From Dethiosulfovibrio salsuginis (lineage in GTDB: Bacteria; Synergistota; Synergistia; Synergistales; Dethiosulfovibrionaceae): a DNA stretch of 64,000 bases. The notes below the pieces were generated by a model. The model was not told the DNA's origin and searched no databases. It worked only from the letters and a program-made list of their open reading frames with translations. Shown piece by piece: positions 56,246 through 64,000 of this stretch. Position 1 is the stretch's first letter, and each line of letters begins with the position of its first letter. The DNA lies in contig NZ_FXBB01000002.1 in NCBI RefSeq assembly GCF_900177735.1, positions 1 through 64,000 of the forward strand, written 5' to 3'. Position numbers and translations under genes: made by a program.

Positions 56246-56281
56246 CGGTAGCTTCCACCTTACGACGAGGTGGCGCTACCG
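56246..56281. terminator. Bidirectional terminator between the dipeptidase and cheY
   Basis: CGGTAGC-TTCCACCT paired with AGGTGG-CGCTACCG (56246-56281), flanked by an A-run on the left and T-rich sequence on the right. Confidence 0.85.
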
Positions 56282-56287
56282 CTTCTT

Positions 56288-56650
56288 TTAACCTTTTAAA
56301 ACCCTCTCCAAAGCACCCCAGACGGCGTCCTCTTTGAAGGGCTTGACGATAAAATCCTTGGCACCAGCCTTTACCGCCTCTATGACCATTTCCTTCTGTC
56401 CCATGGCACTCACCATAACTATCTTGGCAGCAGGGTCCTTCGCTATGATACCCTTGACCGCCTCGATACCGTTCATGTGAGGCATGGTTATATCCATGGT
56501 AACTATATCTGGACTATTCTTTTCGTAAGCTTCGATGGCCGACTTGCCGTTATCCGCCTCCGCCACCACCTCGTGCCCCATCTTTGTCAACATATTGGAC
56601 AGCATCATCCTCATGAAAGCCGCATCGTCTACAACCATTATCTTGGCCAC
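56288..56650 (-). CDS. cheY: CheY-like single-domain response regulator
   Basis: A 120-residue receiver domain with KIMVVDDAAFMRMML (acidic pair), PDIVTMDITMPHMNG (phosphoryl Asp), KIVMVSAMGQ (the switch Ser) and KDFIVKPF (Lys). This close-to-canonical form is typical of chemotaxis CheY. The GTG at 56650 has GGAGGA 6 bases upstream. No other chemotaxis genes are in the window. Confidence 0.9.
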   Translation of the reverse strand: MAKIMVVDDAAFMRMMLSNMLTKMGHEVVAEADNGKSAIEAYEKNSPDIVTMDITMPHMNGIEAVKGIIAKDPAAKIVMVSAMGQKEMVIEAVKAGAKDFIVKPFKEDAVWGALERVLKG

Positions 56651-56723
56651 GCTATTCCTCCTTCCCAACTCTCCAGTTTGCACCTACAGTATATCAGGCT
56701 ATTCTTTCTAAGTCATGAACCGG

Positions 56724-56752
56724 TTGACCCTCATCAAGCGGGAGTCTATACT
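56724..56752 (+). promoter_or_regulatory. Promoter of the activase/HgdB-like pair
   Basis: TTGACC (56724-56729), a 17 bp spacer and TATACT (56747-56752), ending 59 bases before the activase start. Confidence 0.7.
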
Positions 56753-56811
56753 ATTTTCCTGTCCATCACCACTCAAAGAAATCAAGAATATTCCTCTAAG
56801 GAGTGCTTTCA

Positions 56812-57576
56812 ATGATAGCAGTCGGCATAGATATGGGGTCGGTTGGCACTAAGACGGTGCTCTTCGACGGAAAGGTAGTTGACAGCCACCTTGAGCCCAC
56901 AGGATGGAACCCAGCTGAGGCTGGACGAAAGTCGGTGGAATATCTGCTTGAGAAAAACCGCCTTACAAAAACCCTCTTAGGGCCAATAGTGGCAACAGGT
57001 TACGGCAGGAAGAGCCTGACCATAGCGGAAAAAGCGGTCACCGAGATAACCTGCCACGCCAAGGGAGCCTATTTTTTGGACAACCAAATCCGCACCATTT
57101 TAGACATAGGTGGGCAAGATAGCAAGGTCATCAGGCTGGACCAGAGCGGAAACGTAGTTGACTTTATGATGAACGACAAGTGTGCCGCAGGCACAGGCCG
57201 TTTTCTCCAGGTAATGTCCAACCTGCTGGAGTACTCCATAGAGGAGCTGGGATCTATCCCGATCGAGGGGGACATCCAGAGCATCTCCAGCATGTGTACC
57301 GTCTTCGCCGAATCGGAGGTGGTCAGCCATCTGGCGAAAGGTGTCCGTAAAGAGGCGGTCGCCCTGGGCCTGCTGGACTCGGTGGCGGTCAGGGCCTCCT
57401 CCATGCTGGCCCGGATCGGCATAGCCCCAGGTCTGGCCTTCACAGGAGGGGTATCCCGATGCTCTTCGTTGGTCTCCATGATTCGCTCCCACACCGGGCA
57501 GGACGTAAAGACATACCCTCAATCTCAGTTCGCCGGAGCGCTGGGAGCGGCGCTGATATCTCACGATATGATATAA
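56812..57576 (+). CDS. ATP-dependent activase (HgdC/YjiL-like, BadF/BadG/BcrA/D family)
   Basis: A 254-residue ASKHA-fold iron-sulfur ATPase. Motifs: GIDMGSVGTKTVLFDG (phosphate 1), ILDIGGQDSKVIRLD, NDKCAAGTGRF with Cys 124, and SMCTVFAESEVV with Cys 162. The two cysteines of each monomer hold one bridging [4Fe-4S] cluster in the dimer. It delivers low-potential electrons upon ATP hydrolysis to its partner. The ATG at 56812 has AAGGAG 8 bases upstream. The partner is 38 bases downstream. Confidence 0.92.
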   Translation: MIAVGIDMGSVGTKTVLFDGKVVDSHLEPTGWNPAEAGRKSVEYLLEKNRLTKTLLGPIVATGYGRKSLTIAEKAVTEITCHAKGAYFLDNQIRTILDIGGQDSKVIRLDQSGNVVDFMMNDKCAAGTGRFLQVMSNLLEYSIEELGSIPIEGDIQSISSMCTVFAESEVVSHLAKGVRKEAVALGLLDSVAVRASSMLARIGIAPGLAFTGGVSRCSSLVSMIRSHTGQDVKTYPQSQFAGALGAALISHDMI

Positions 57577-57614
57577 TCCCCATGCTCTAAAAGAATATTA
57601 GAGGGGGAATTTTT

Positions 57615-58757
57615 ATGTCCAAAATCGACCAGATAATGGCGGAAGTGGAGGCCCACCTGAAAGACGGCGTCCTCCAGGTGAAGGAGTGGAAGGAAGAGGG
57701 CAAGCCGGTGGTGGGGACCTACTGCACCTTCGCCCCTTGGGAGATAATAACCGCAGCAGGGGCCATCCCTGCGACCCTTTGTGCCAGAGGAGAGGAGCCT
57801 ATCGCCGCGGCGGAGGAGCACCTTCCCAGGAACCTCTGTCCTCTCATAAAGTCCAGCTACGGCTACGCCCTCACCGACAAGTGTCCCTATTTCCATTTCT
57901 GTGATATGGTCATAGCGGAGAGCACCTGCGACGGCAAGAAAAAGATGTATGAGCTGATGGAGAGGCTAAAGCCCCTCCATCTGATGATGCTTCCTCAGAC
58001 CGCCCAGGGAAAGGCCGCCAGGGATACCTGGCGAGCCGAGGTAGAGAGGCTGAGATCCAGGTTGGAGAAGAGCTTCTCGGTAAAGATCACAGACCAGGAT
58101 ATCTCCAGGCAGATAGAGCTGAGAAACAGGGAGAGAGTGGCCCTCAGGTCCATGTGGGAGCTGTCTAAGATGGATCCACCGGCCATAACGGGCAAGGAGC
58201 AGTACATGATCTCCGAGTACTGCGAGTTCCACTTCCACAAAGAGGAGCTTGTCCCGTGGCTTGAGAAGGTGGTCTCGGACATAAAGGAGGCCTACGACCA
58301 GGGAGAGAGACGGGTCGACGGCAAGGCCCCCAGGATCCTCATAACCGGCTGTCCTCTGGGAGGGGCCCAGAAGGTCATCCACGCCGTGGAGGACTCGGGG
58401 GGAGTTATAGTCTGCTACGAGAACTGCGGCGGAGTAAAGGAACAGGGATTCCTGGTTGACGAGGACCGTCCTCCTATGGAGGCCCTGACGGACAAGTACC
58501 TGAACATCGGATGTTCCGTCATGACCCCAAACAAGTCCAGAATGGAAAACCTGAGAGCCCTTATGGAGGAGTATAAGGTCGACGGAGTGGTGGAGGTGGT
58601 CCTCCAGGCCTGCCACACCTACGCAGTGGAGACCTACGAGGTGAGAGAGCTGGTCAGGTCCACAGGACGGCCATACCTTTCGATAGAGACGGACTACTCC
58701 AAGAGCGACGTTGGACAGATATCAACCAGGATCAGCGCTTTCCTGGAGATGATCTAA
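57615..58757 (+). CDS. HgdB-like double-cubane cluster protein (YjiM-like)
   Basis: A 380-residue 2-hydroxyacyl-CoA dehydratase D-component-family protein (VVGTYCTFAPWEIITAAGAIP, RNLCPLIKSSYGYAL, ESTCDGKKKMYELM, ILITGCPLGGAQKVIHAVED, ACHTYAVETYEV). Only one such subunit is encoded, along with one activase, as in E. coli yjiL/yjiM and the Carboxydothermus double-cubane cluster protein; classical dehydratases need two subunits plus a CoA transferase, which are absent here. It is thus more likely an [Fe8S9]-cluster reductase of unknown natural substrate than a 2-hydroxyglutaryl-CoA dehydratase. Confidence 0.85.
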   Translation: MSKIDQIMAEVEAHLKDGVLQVKEWKEEGKPVVGTYCTFAPWEIITAAGAIPATLCARGEEPIAAAEEHLPRNLCPLIKSSYGYALTDKCPYFHFCDMVIAESTCDGKKKMYELMERLKPLHLMMLPQTAQGKAARDTWRAEVERLRSRLEKSFSVKITDQDISRQIELRNRERVALRSMWELSKMDPPAITGKEQYMISEYCEFHFHKEELVPWLEKVVSDIKEAYDQGERRVDGKAPRILITGCPLGGAQKVIHAVEDSGGVIVCYENCGGVKEQGFLVDEDRPPMEALTDKYLNIGCSVMTPNKSRMENLRALMEEYKVDGVVEVVLQACHTYAVETYEVRELVRSTGRPYLSIETDYSKSDVGQISTRISAFLEMI

Positions 58758-58790
58758 AAAAACCAAAGAGAGATATGAGCGAGTTTAAAC

Positions 58791-59777
58791 ATGAAGAAAC
58801 TGTCGGTTATAGCGGCAAGCCTGGTAGCCTGTGCGGTCATGGCCGGATCCGCCATAGCCCAGGGATCCAGCGGAGAGGGCATGAAGGTCTGGTTCGACAG
58901 CGGCGGCCCGGTAGGAGGCCCCTACAACACCATAGTGGCCAACGGAGCCAAACAGGCCGCCACCGATTTAGGCTGCGAGCTGACCTTGGTCTACTCCGAC
59001 TGGAGCCCCGAGAAAATGATAGAGAACTTCAAAAACGGCCTTGCGATGAACCCCGACGGCATGGTCATCTACGGCTCCCCCGGCGATGACGCCTACGAGC
59101 CCCTCGTCAGGGAGGCTATCGACAGAGGTATAGTGGTCACAGCCATAGACACCGAGCTGCCCAGGCTTCAGCCCATGTTTCAGTCCAAGGGGTTCGGCTA
59201 CATCGGTCCCGACGGCTGGAGGCAGGGGGAGGACCTGGCAAAGGAGATCCTTCGTAGAGGGGATTTCAAAGAGGGAGACAGAGCCTTCGTATGGGGACTG
59301 AAGAGGCTGGAAAACCGTGGCAGAAGGGCGAGGGCCATCATAAAGACCTTGGAGGACGCAGGGCTCAAGGTGGACTATCTGGAGATCTCGCCTGAGGTTG
59401 ACAAGGACACAGCCCTCGGGACCCCTATCATCACCGGCTACCTCTCCAGCAACCCCGACTGTAAGCTCATGATAATGGACCACGGGGCGCTCACGTCCCA
59501 GGTCGGCAACTATCTCAGGGCAGCAGGGGTCAAACCGGGAGAGATCTTCGCCGCGGGCTTCAGCCTCTCTCCTGCCACCGCATCGGCCATAGAGGAAGGC
59601 TACCTCACATTGGTGTCGGAGCATCAGCCCTACCTTCTGGGATACCTGTCGGTGCTTCAGGTGGTCCAGACCAAGAAATACGGCTTCGGCGGCCTGGTGG
59701 TTGACACCGGCGGCGGCTTCGTATCGGCGGAGAACGTGGACAAAATAGCCCCTCTGGCAGCTAAGGGGATAAGATAG
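58791..59777 (+). CDS. Ribose-type ABC transporter substrate-binding protein
   Basis: A 328-residue secreted protein with signal peptide (MKKLSVIAASLVACAVMAGSAIA) and a type I periplasmic-binding fold: GGPYNTIVANGAKQAATDLGCEL, GMVIYGSPGDDAYEPLVREAIDRGIVVTAIDTE, RGDFKEGDRAFVWG. Binds a sugar or related small molecule. First gene of a three-gene importer. The start lies about 30 bases after the HgdB-like gene; no strong separate promoter is seen, so read-through is possible. Confidence 0.9.
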   Translation: MKKLSVIAASLVACAVMAGSAIAQGSSGEGMKVWFDSGGPVGGPYNTIVANGAKQAATDLGCELTLVYSDWSPEKMIENFKNGLAMNPDGMVIYGSPGDDAYEPLVREAIDRGIVVTAIDTELPRLQPMFQSKGFGYIGPDGWRQGEDLAKEILRRGDFKEGDRAFVWGLKRLENRGRRARAIIKTLEDAGLKVDYLEISPEVDKDTALGTPIITGYLSSNPDCKLMIMDHGALTSQVGNYLRAAGVKPGEIFAAGFSLSPATASAIEEGYLTLVSEHQPYLLGYLSVLQVVQTKKYGFGGLVVDTGGGFVSAENVDKIAPLAAKGIR

Positions 59778-59796
59778 GCAAAATAGGGTAAACTGA

Positions 59797-59822
59797 CAGG
59801 GGACGGACCTTTCCGTCCCCTG
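59797..59822 (+). terminator. Intercistronic hairpin between binding protein and ATPase
   Basis: A 10 bp stem CAGGGGACGG / CCGTCCCCTG with loop ACCTTT, without a T-run. Likely to raise binding-protein over ATPase expression. Confidence 0.7.
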
Positions 59823-59845
59823 AACCTTTATGTGGAGGTGGAATT

Positions 59846-60604
59846 TTGGAGGCGATGGTGGAGATGAAGGGCATCGGCAAGTCCTTTGGTTCGGTGGAGG
59901 CCCTTAGACAGGTGGACTTTCGGCTCAACCCAGGGGAGGTCGTCGCCCTCTTAGGGGACAACGGAGCGGGAAAATCGACGCTCATAAAGATACTTTCGGG
60001 GTTTCACAGCGCCGATCGGGGCTCTATGATGGTAAAGGGCAGGGAGATAGACTTTAAAGCCTACGACGTTACCGTCGCAAGATCCCTGGGGGTGGAGACC
60101 GTCTATCAGGAGAGATCTCTAGGGGAGAGACAGCCCCTTTGGAGAAACGTCTTCATAGGCAGACACAGGCTGAACCGCTGGGGGCTCATAGACGTGAAGA
60201 GGGAGAAGATGGAGACCATGGAGCTCCTCTCGTCGGTGCTGGGCCTCAGAGGGGCCGGACTCAGCCCGGACGCCAGCGTCGAGACCCTATCTGGCGGCGA
60301 GAGACAGGGACTGGCCATAGGCAGGGCAATGCACTTCGGGGCGGACATAATAGTCCTGGACGAGCCCACCACAGCCCTTGCCCTGAGCGAGGTGGGTAAG
60401 GTCCTGTCGTTTATAGGATCCATCAGGGAGGACGGGCGGTCATGCATCGTCATCAGCCACGATCTTGGGCACGTCTACAAGGTGGCCGACAGGTTCGTCC
60501 TCATGGACAGGGGATCGACGGTGGGGGACTACAGAAAAGGGGACATAACCCCGGAGGAGCTGATGGCGAGGATGATAGGCCTTAACGGCGAGGTGAAACC
60601 ATGA
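59846..60604 (+). CDS. Ribose-type ABC transporter ATP-binding protein (single domain)
   Basis: A 252-residue ATPase with GDNGAGKSTLIKILSG (Walker A), TLSGGERQGLAIGRAM (signature), IIVLDEPTTALA (Walker B) and VISHDLGHVYKV (H-loop). Only one ABC domain is present, as in FrcA-type ribose-family ATPases, where RbsA has two. The TTG at 59846 has GGAGGTGG 5 bases upstream; an ATG at 59855 is possible. Overlaps the permease start by 4 bases (ATGA). Confidence 0.92.
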   Translation: MEAMVEMKGIGKSFGSVEALRQVDFRLNPGEVVALLGDNGAGKSTLIKILSGFHSADRGSMMVKGREIDFKAYDVTVARSLGVETVYQERSLGERQPLWRNVFIGRHRLNRWGLIDVKREKMETMELLSSVLGLRGAGLSPDASVETLSGGERQGLAIGRAMHFGADIIVLDEPTTALALSEVGKVLSFIGSIREDGRSCIVISHDLGHVYKVADRFVLMDRGSTVGDYRKGDITPEELMARMIGLNGEVKP

Positions 60605-61563
60605 GATGTCTGTGGGAGTCCCATAGAAGGGGCATACTGGTCACGTTAGGCCTTATCGGCCTTTTAGTCCTGTTCGCCATCGCAAGCCCTAGGACCTTTC
60701 TGAACCCCAGGATATACCGATCCTTTCTGTCCACCATACCTGTGACCGCAATTTTGGCCCTGGGCATGACCCTGCTGGTGGTGGTCGGAGAGATGGACCT
60801 GAGCTTCCCCTCTGTCTGCGCCGCCGCGGCCTACGTCTTCGCCGAGGCCTTTTTAGCCACAGGATCCGGGGCGGTGGCCTTTGGCCTGGCCATAGCATCG
60901 GGGGCCATAATGGGATGGATAAACGGCCTCATAGTTGTGAGGATAGGGGTCCCTTCCATAATAGCCACAATAGGGACCCAGTTTTTCTGGCGAGGGCTCA
61001 TACTCCTCCTGTCCGACGGAATAGCCCTGAGCCTGGCGTCGGTCAGGGGCACCGATATCTACAGTCTGTTTGTGGGCCGGATGGCAGGAGAGATTCCGGT
61101 ACAGTCCCTCTGGTGTCTGGCTATAGCTCTGGGGCTGGCTCTGCTGTTGAACCGCCACCCTTTCGGAGACTCGCTGCTTTTCATAGGGGATAACCGAAAG
61201 ACCGCCGCCATGATGGGCATACCGGTGGCGAAGGTCAGGATAAAGGCCTTTATCCTGATGGGAGTCCTCTCCGCCTTCGCCGGGATCCTGGCGACCCTGG
61301 AGCTGGCCAACTGGTGGCCCACCCAGGGGGAGGGCTATATGCTACTGGTGTTCGCCTCGGTCTTCGTGGGAGGGACGTCGGCCTACGGAGGCGAGGGAAC
61401 CATCTACGGAACCCTCATCGGGGCTATAATAATAGGGATAATAGAGGCAGGGATAGTCAGCGCCGGCCTTGCGGGATTTTGGACCAGGCTGGTCCACGGC
61501 CTGATAATCGTCGTATCGGTGTCCATCTACGCCACCATGGCCAGGAGACCTCAGGATATGTAA
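60601..61563 (+). CDS. Ribose-type ABC transporter permease
   Basis: A 320-residue inner-membrane protein with about 8-10 helices of the BPD_transp_2 (RbsC/FrcC) family: FLSTIPVTAILALGMTLLVVVGEMDLSF, and FIGDNRKTAAMMGIPVAKVRIKAFILMGVLSAFAGIL, then FVGGTSAYGGEGTIYGTLIGAIIIG. Coupled to the ATPase. Substrate unassigned. Confidence 0.93.
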   Translation: MRCLWESHRRGILVTLGLIGLLVLFAIASPRTFLNPRIYRSFLSTIPVTAILALGMTLLVVVGEMDLSFPSVCAAAAYVFAEAFLATGSGAVAFGLAIASGAIMGWINGLIVVRIGVPSIIATIGTQFFWRGLILLLSDGIALSLASVRGTDIYSLFVGRMAGEIPVQSLWCLAIALGLALLLNRHPFGDSLLFIGDNRKTAAMMGIPVAKVRIKAFILMGVLSAFAGILATLELANWWPTQGEGYMLLVFASVFVGGTSAYGGEGTIYGTLIGAIIIGIIEAGIVSAGLAGFWTRLVHGLIIVVSVSIYATMARRPQDM

Positions 61564-61596
61564 CCTTAATAACCTAAAAGAACAGGAGGATTTTTC

Positions 61597-61974
61597 GTGA
61601 AAGCGGACTTTTTAGACTCCCATAATCGCCATTGGCTGGACGGGGAAAAGCTATTCAGGTATGGGCGATGGGCCAATGCCGATCATCTTTATGGTATCGC
61701 TGCGGAGTGTGGATTGAAGGCCCTTATGAAACTATTCGGTATGGGAATCGACATATCAACAGGAGCCCCTTCCGCAAAAGACGACAAGGTCCATATCCCA
61801 AAGATATGGAATAGATTTGACTCCTACAGATCAGGCATACAGGCAATATCCTATAGCTTGCCAGAGAACCCCTTTAGAGATTGGGACATATCCCAGCGAT
61901 ACACCAATGAATCCTATTTTCAGGAGTCAAACGTCAGACCTCATCGGGAAGGCTCCCTTGTGGTCCGCAAGTAA
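61597..61974 (+). CDS. HEPN-like small protein
   Basis: A 125-residue helical protein starting at GTG (AGGAGG 7 bases upstream). The first half, WLDGEKLFRYGRWANADHLYGIAAECGLKALMKLFGM, has the look of a HEPN domain (conserved A/GxxECxLKA helix), and the rest has a RYTNESYFQESNVRPHREG segment with spaced Arg and His. The classical Rx4-6H ribonuclease motif is not clearly present, so activity is uncertain. First gene of a three-gene operon with ParA-like and P-loop proteins. The region is more A+T-rich than flanking metabolic genes. Confidence 0.55.
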   Translation: MKADFLDSHNRHWLDGEKLFRYGRWANADHLYGIAAECGLKALMKLFGMGIDISTGAPSAKDDKVHIPKIWNRFDSYRSGIQAISYSLPENPFRDWDISQRYTNESYFQESNVRPHREGSLVVRK

Positions 61975-62003
61975 ACGGAAAAGGCGATCATGGAGGGATT
62001 AAT

Positions 62004-63341
62004 GTGATAAAGGTCTCTTTTGACGAGATAACAGACGTCCTCTTGGATATTTTTAGAGCCAACAGCGAGGCCCTGCCGGCGATATCTCCCTTTATAGTCA
62101 ACAGAGACCTCTACGGAAAGGTCAGCTTAGTATTCAGAGAAGAGATAGAAGATCATCCTCAGACTAAAGAGGCCATCGAAAAAATATCAACCCTTATGGC
62201 TGAGAAGCTTGGCAACCACTGCGCTCCCTCCGATCGGATAGTTTTTTTCGAGCCCTCTCTGGACTCCGTCAAAATCGGTGGAGTATGTCACAGCATGGAG
62301 GAATTCCCCTCAGTCACAGTAGTGGATCGGGTCACCTGTGAAAGCGACTGGACAAAGATAGAGCCTGAAAAATCAGGATGTCCTAGGATAGTCTTTTTCT
62401 CCATAAAAGGGGGAGTCGGACGCTCGACGGCTACAGCTATAGTTGCCTGGGCTCTGGCTCAGGGGGGGAAGAAAGTCATGGTAGTGGATCTGGATCTAGA
62501 GTCCCCTGGCCTATCAAGATCCCTTCTTAGCGAAGATAAGCGACCTAGGTTTGGCGTTACCGACTGGCTGGTCGAGGATCTTGTTGAAAATGGCGATTTA
62601 GTGTTTAAAGACATGGTAGCCACCAGCGACCTCTCCTACGATGGAGAGATTTACGTCGTTCCAGCCCACGGTGATAAACCTGGCGAGTACATATCAAAAC
62701 TGGGAAGGGTATGGATGCCAAAGACAACACCGGAAGGCAAGAGGGAGGCATGGCCGAGGAGATTAAACCGTCTCCTTCTGGATCTAGAGTCCACATTGGA
62801 GCCGGACGTAATACTAATAGACTCAAGATCGGGTATAGATGAAATAGCCTCCGCCTGCATCACCGACTTAGGAGCAGCTGGAATACTGCTATTTGCCCTG
62901 GACGGAGATCAAACATGGTCCGGCTACGAAGTGCTATTCAGACACTGGCTAAAAACCGGCGTGTCGGAGCTAATAAGAGAGAGGCTTCACGTTGTCGGAG
63001 CTATGATTCCCGACATAGACAAGGGCGATTATTTTAGGGAGCTACTTGAAAACTCCTGGAAGATATTTACCGACAATATTTACGACGAAATACCTGCCTT
63101 GAGCTCTCCCGAAAATGGGACAACGGAAGGGATCTATCCATTTAATTTTGACGAGGCGGACGAAACAGCTCCTCACTATCCCTGGCCGATAAGGTGGAAC
63201 AGGGGATTTTCCTCGTTGAAGTCGATTCACTCAAAGATAACCACCATAGATAAGACACAGGTAAATGGAGTCTTCGGGTCTCTCGTCGAGGGCGTACAAA
63301 AAATCCTAGACACAGGAGGACCTCAGGATGATCGACGTTAA
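62004..63341 (+). CDS. ParA/MinD-like ATPase with N-terminal extension
   Basis: A 445-residue protein. The first 125 residues are of unknown fold. A SIMIBI P-loop ATPase follows: FFSIKGGVGRSTATAIVAWALA is the deviant Walker A with the leading Lys kept but Arg in place of the usual GK(S/T) lysine, then KVMVVDLDLESPGLSRSLL, VILIDSRSGIDEIASAC (switch II) and LFALDGDQTWSGYEVL. ParA proteins bind DNA or membranes with ATP. No parB or partition-site repeats are evident. The GTG at 62004 has GGAGGG 7 bases upstream. Overlaps the next gene by 14 bases. Confidence 0.75.
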   Translation: MIKVSFDEITDVLLDIFRANSEALPAISPFIVNRDLYGKVSLVFREEIEDHPQTKEAIEKISTLMAEKLGNHCAPSDRIVFFEPSLDSVKIGGVCHSMEEFPSVTVVDRVTCESDWTKIEPEKSGCPRIVFFSIKGGVGRSTATAIVAWALAQGGKKVMVVDLDLESPGLSRSLLSEDKRPRFGVTDWLVEDLVENGDLVFKDMVATSDLSYDGEIYVVPAHGDKPGEYISKLGRVWMPKTTPEGKREAWPRRLNRLLLDLESTLEPDVILIDSRSGIDEIASACITDLGAAGILLFALDGDQTWSGYEVLFRHWLKTGVSELIRERLHVVGAMIPDIDKGDYFRELLENSWKIFTDNIYDEIPALSSPENGTTEGIYPFNFDEADETAPHYPWPIRWNRGFSSLKSIHSKITTIDKTQVNGVFGSLVEGVQKILDTGGPQDDRR

Positions 63342-64000
63342 TTTAATCAGAAGAGCCATCGTATCCGCCCTTTCCGATGGAACATCCAACTTCGGGACGC
63401 CTCCTGAACCGGCAAAAATCTATTTACCTAGAGCTCATATCAAGTCACTGAACCTTGAGGCAAACCTAGTTATAGGATCAAGAGGGGTCGGCAAGTCCTT
63501 TTGGACGTCGGTGCTAGGATCGCCAGAACTACGTAAATCGCTGAGTTCCTCCGTGAGACACATGGATAATACGGAGGTAAGAACAGGCTTTGCGTTAAAC
63601 GGAGATATAAAGTCCTATCCAGACGGCGAAGCCTTCGCCCATCTGATCGAACAAAAACAGTCCCCCTACAATATATGGCGAGCTGTTGTAGGGAGATGCA
63701 TAGCTAGCTTTTTAAAGATAAATATCCCAGCGAAAACGTGGCTGGAGTCGGTCCAGTGGGTCAGGGAAAACCCTGAAGACCTGGCTAAAATCATGGAAAA
63801 AGCGGATGAGGAGCTGGAATCCACGGGAAAAAAGTTACTGATACTTTTTGACGCCCTGGACCGATCCTGCAACGATTGGCAAACAATGGACATGGTGGTC
63901 AGGGATCTACTAAAGGTCATATTATGGTTAAAATCCTACAGCCGGATCCACGGCAAAGTATTCCTCAGGAAAGACCAGCTTGAAAGGACCATAACCGACT
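63328..64000 (+). CDS. P-loop NTPase, partial (continues beyond the window)
   Basis: The 224 residues visible begin MIDVNLIRRAIVSALSDG and hold Walker A VIGSRGVGKSFWTSVLG (about residues 52-68) and a Walker B-like KKLLILFDALDRSC, then KVFLRKDQLERTITD. The spacing and the DxxDR/FLRxD pattern resemble STAND/KAP-like P-loop ATPases, but I do not recognise the family. The start overlaps the ParA-like gene by 14 bases, so expression is coupled. The C-terminal part, possibly carrying an effector, is not in the window. Confidence 0.7.
   Translation, partial: MIDVNLIRRAIVSALSDGTSNFGTPPEPAKIYLPRAHIKSLNLEANLVIGSRGVGKSFWTSVLGSPELRKSLSSSVRHMDNTEVRTGFALNGDIKSYPDGEAFAHLIEQKQSPYNIWRAVVGRCIASFLKINIPAKTWLESVQWVRENPEDLAKIMEKADEELESTGKKLLILFDALDRSCNDWQTMDMVVRDLLKVILWLKSYSRIHGKVFLRKDQLERTITD

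Noticed and set aside
57615-58757. 2-Hydroxyglutaryl-CoA dehydratase
   Set aside because: Needs two dehydratase subunits and a CoA transferase; only one subunit with an activase is present.
61597-63341. ParA-like gene as part of a plasmid or chromosome partition system
   Set aside because: No parB-like gene or centromere-type repeats nearby; a HEPN-like gene and P-loop gene are coupled to it instead.

Overview
This 64 kb window is from a GC-rich bacterial chromosome. The gene content suggests an anaerobic, amino-acid-fermenting member of the Synergistota, close to Dethiosulfovibrio or Aminomonas. That assignment is inference: it rests on the B12-dependent methylmalonyl-CoA mutase block, a 2-hydroxyacyl-CoA-dehydratase-type iron-sulfur pair, TRAP and Fe/phosphonate-type ABC importers, lysine synthesis by the acetyl-DAP branch, and the lack of sugar catabolism. 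No rRNA, tRNA or CRISPR array was seen.

Layout. 1-4.1 kb: a 5'-truncated Cys/Met-metabolism lyase remnant, then a Na+/solute symporter, a sugar O-acetyltransferase and a TIM-barrel isomerase-like gene. 4.2-8.2 kb: a Septu-like AAA ATPase + HNH pair, a chimeric aminotransferase/ornithine cyclodeaminase relic below an unassigned structured RNA, and an AlbA_2-type ATP-binding protein. 8.3-14.8 kb: a methyltransferase, then meaB, mutB and mutA on the minus strand under a cobalamin riboswitch with its own terminator. 14.9-17.7 kb: a glycine-betaine/carnitine-type binding protein followed by a choline/carnitine acyltransferase homologue. 17.8-31.5 kb: a defence island with an AAA ATPase + PD-(D/E)XK-like pair, an Rpn/transposase_31-type fragment, and a four-gene BREX-like operon (DUF499 ATPase, small protein, DUF1156 methylase, PLD-SNF2 helicase) with no PglZ. 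31.6-36.0 kb: two HD-GYP proteins and an LPP20-like secreted protein.

36.0-42.2 kb: lysine/DAP synthesis (M20 deacylase; dapA, dapB, dapH, lysC, aminotransferase) behind a T-box leader with two consecutive antiterminator/terminator modules. 42.2-48.8 kb: two paralogous binding-protein/permease pairs and one ATPase. 48.9-52.6 kb: an unknown gene, remB-like DUF370 and gyrB. 52.7-56.7 kb: a TRAP transporter, a VanX-type dipeptidase and a CheY-like regulator. 56.8-58.8 kb: an activase plus HgdB-like pair resembling the double-cubane cluster protein system. 58.8-61.6 kb: a ribose-type ABC importer. 61.6-64 kb: a three-gene HEPN / ParA-like / P-loop operon running off the window, the best candidate here for an undescribed system.

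Many genes are tightly packed with ATGA, TGATG or TAATG junctions, so translational coupling is common. Several loci carry intrinsic terminators, two of which belong to dispersed palindrome families.
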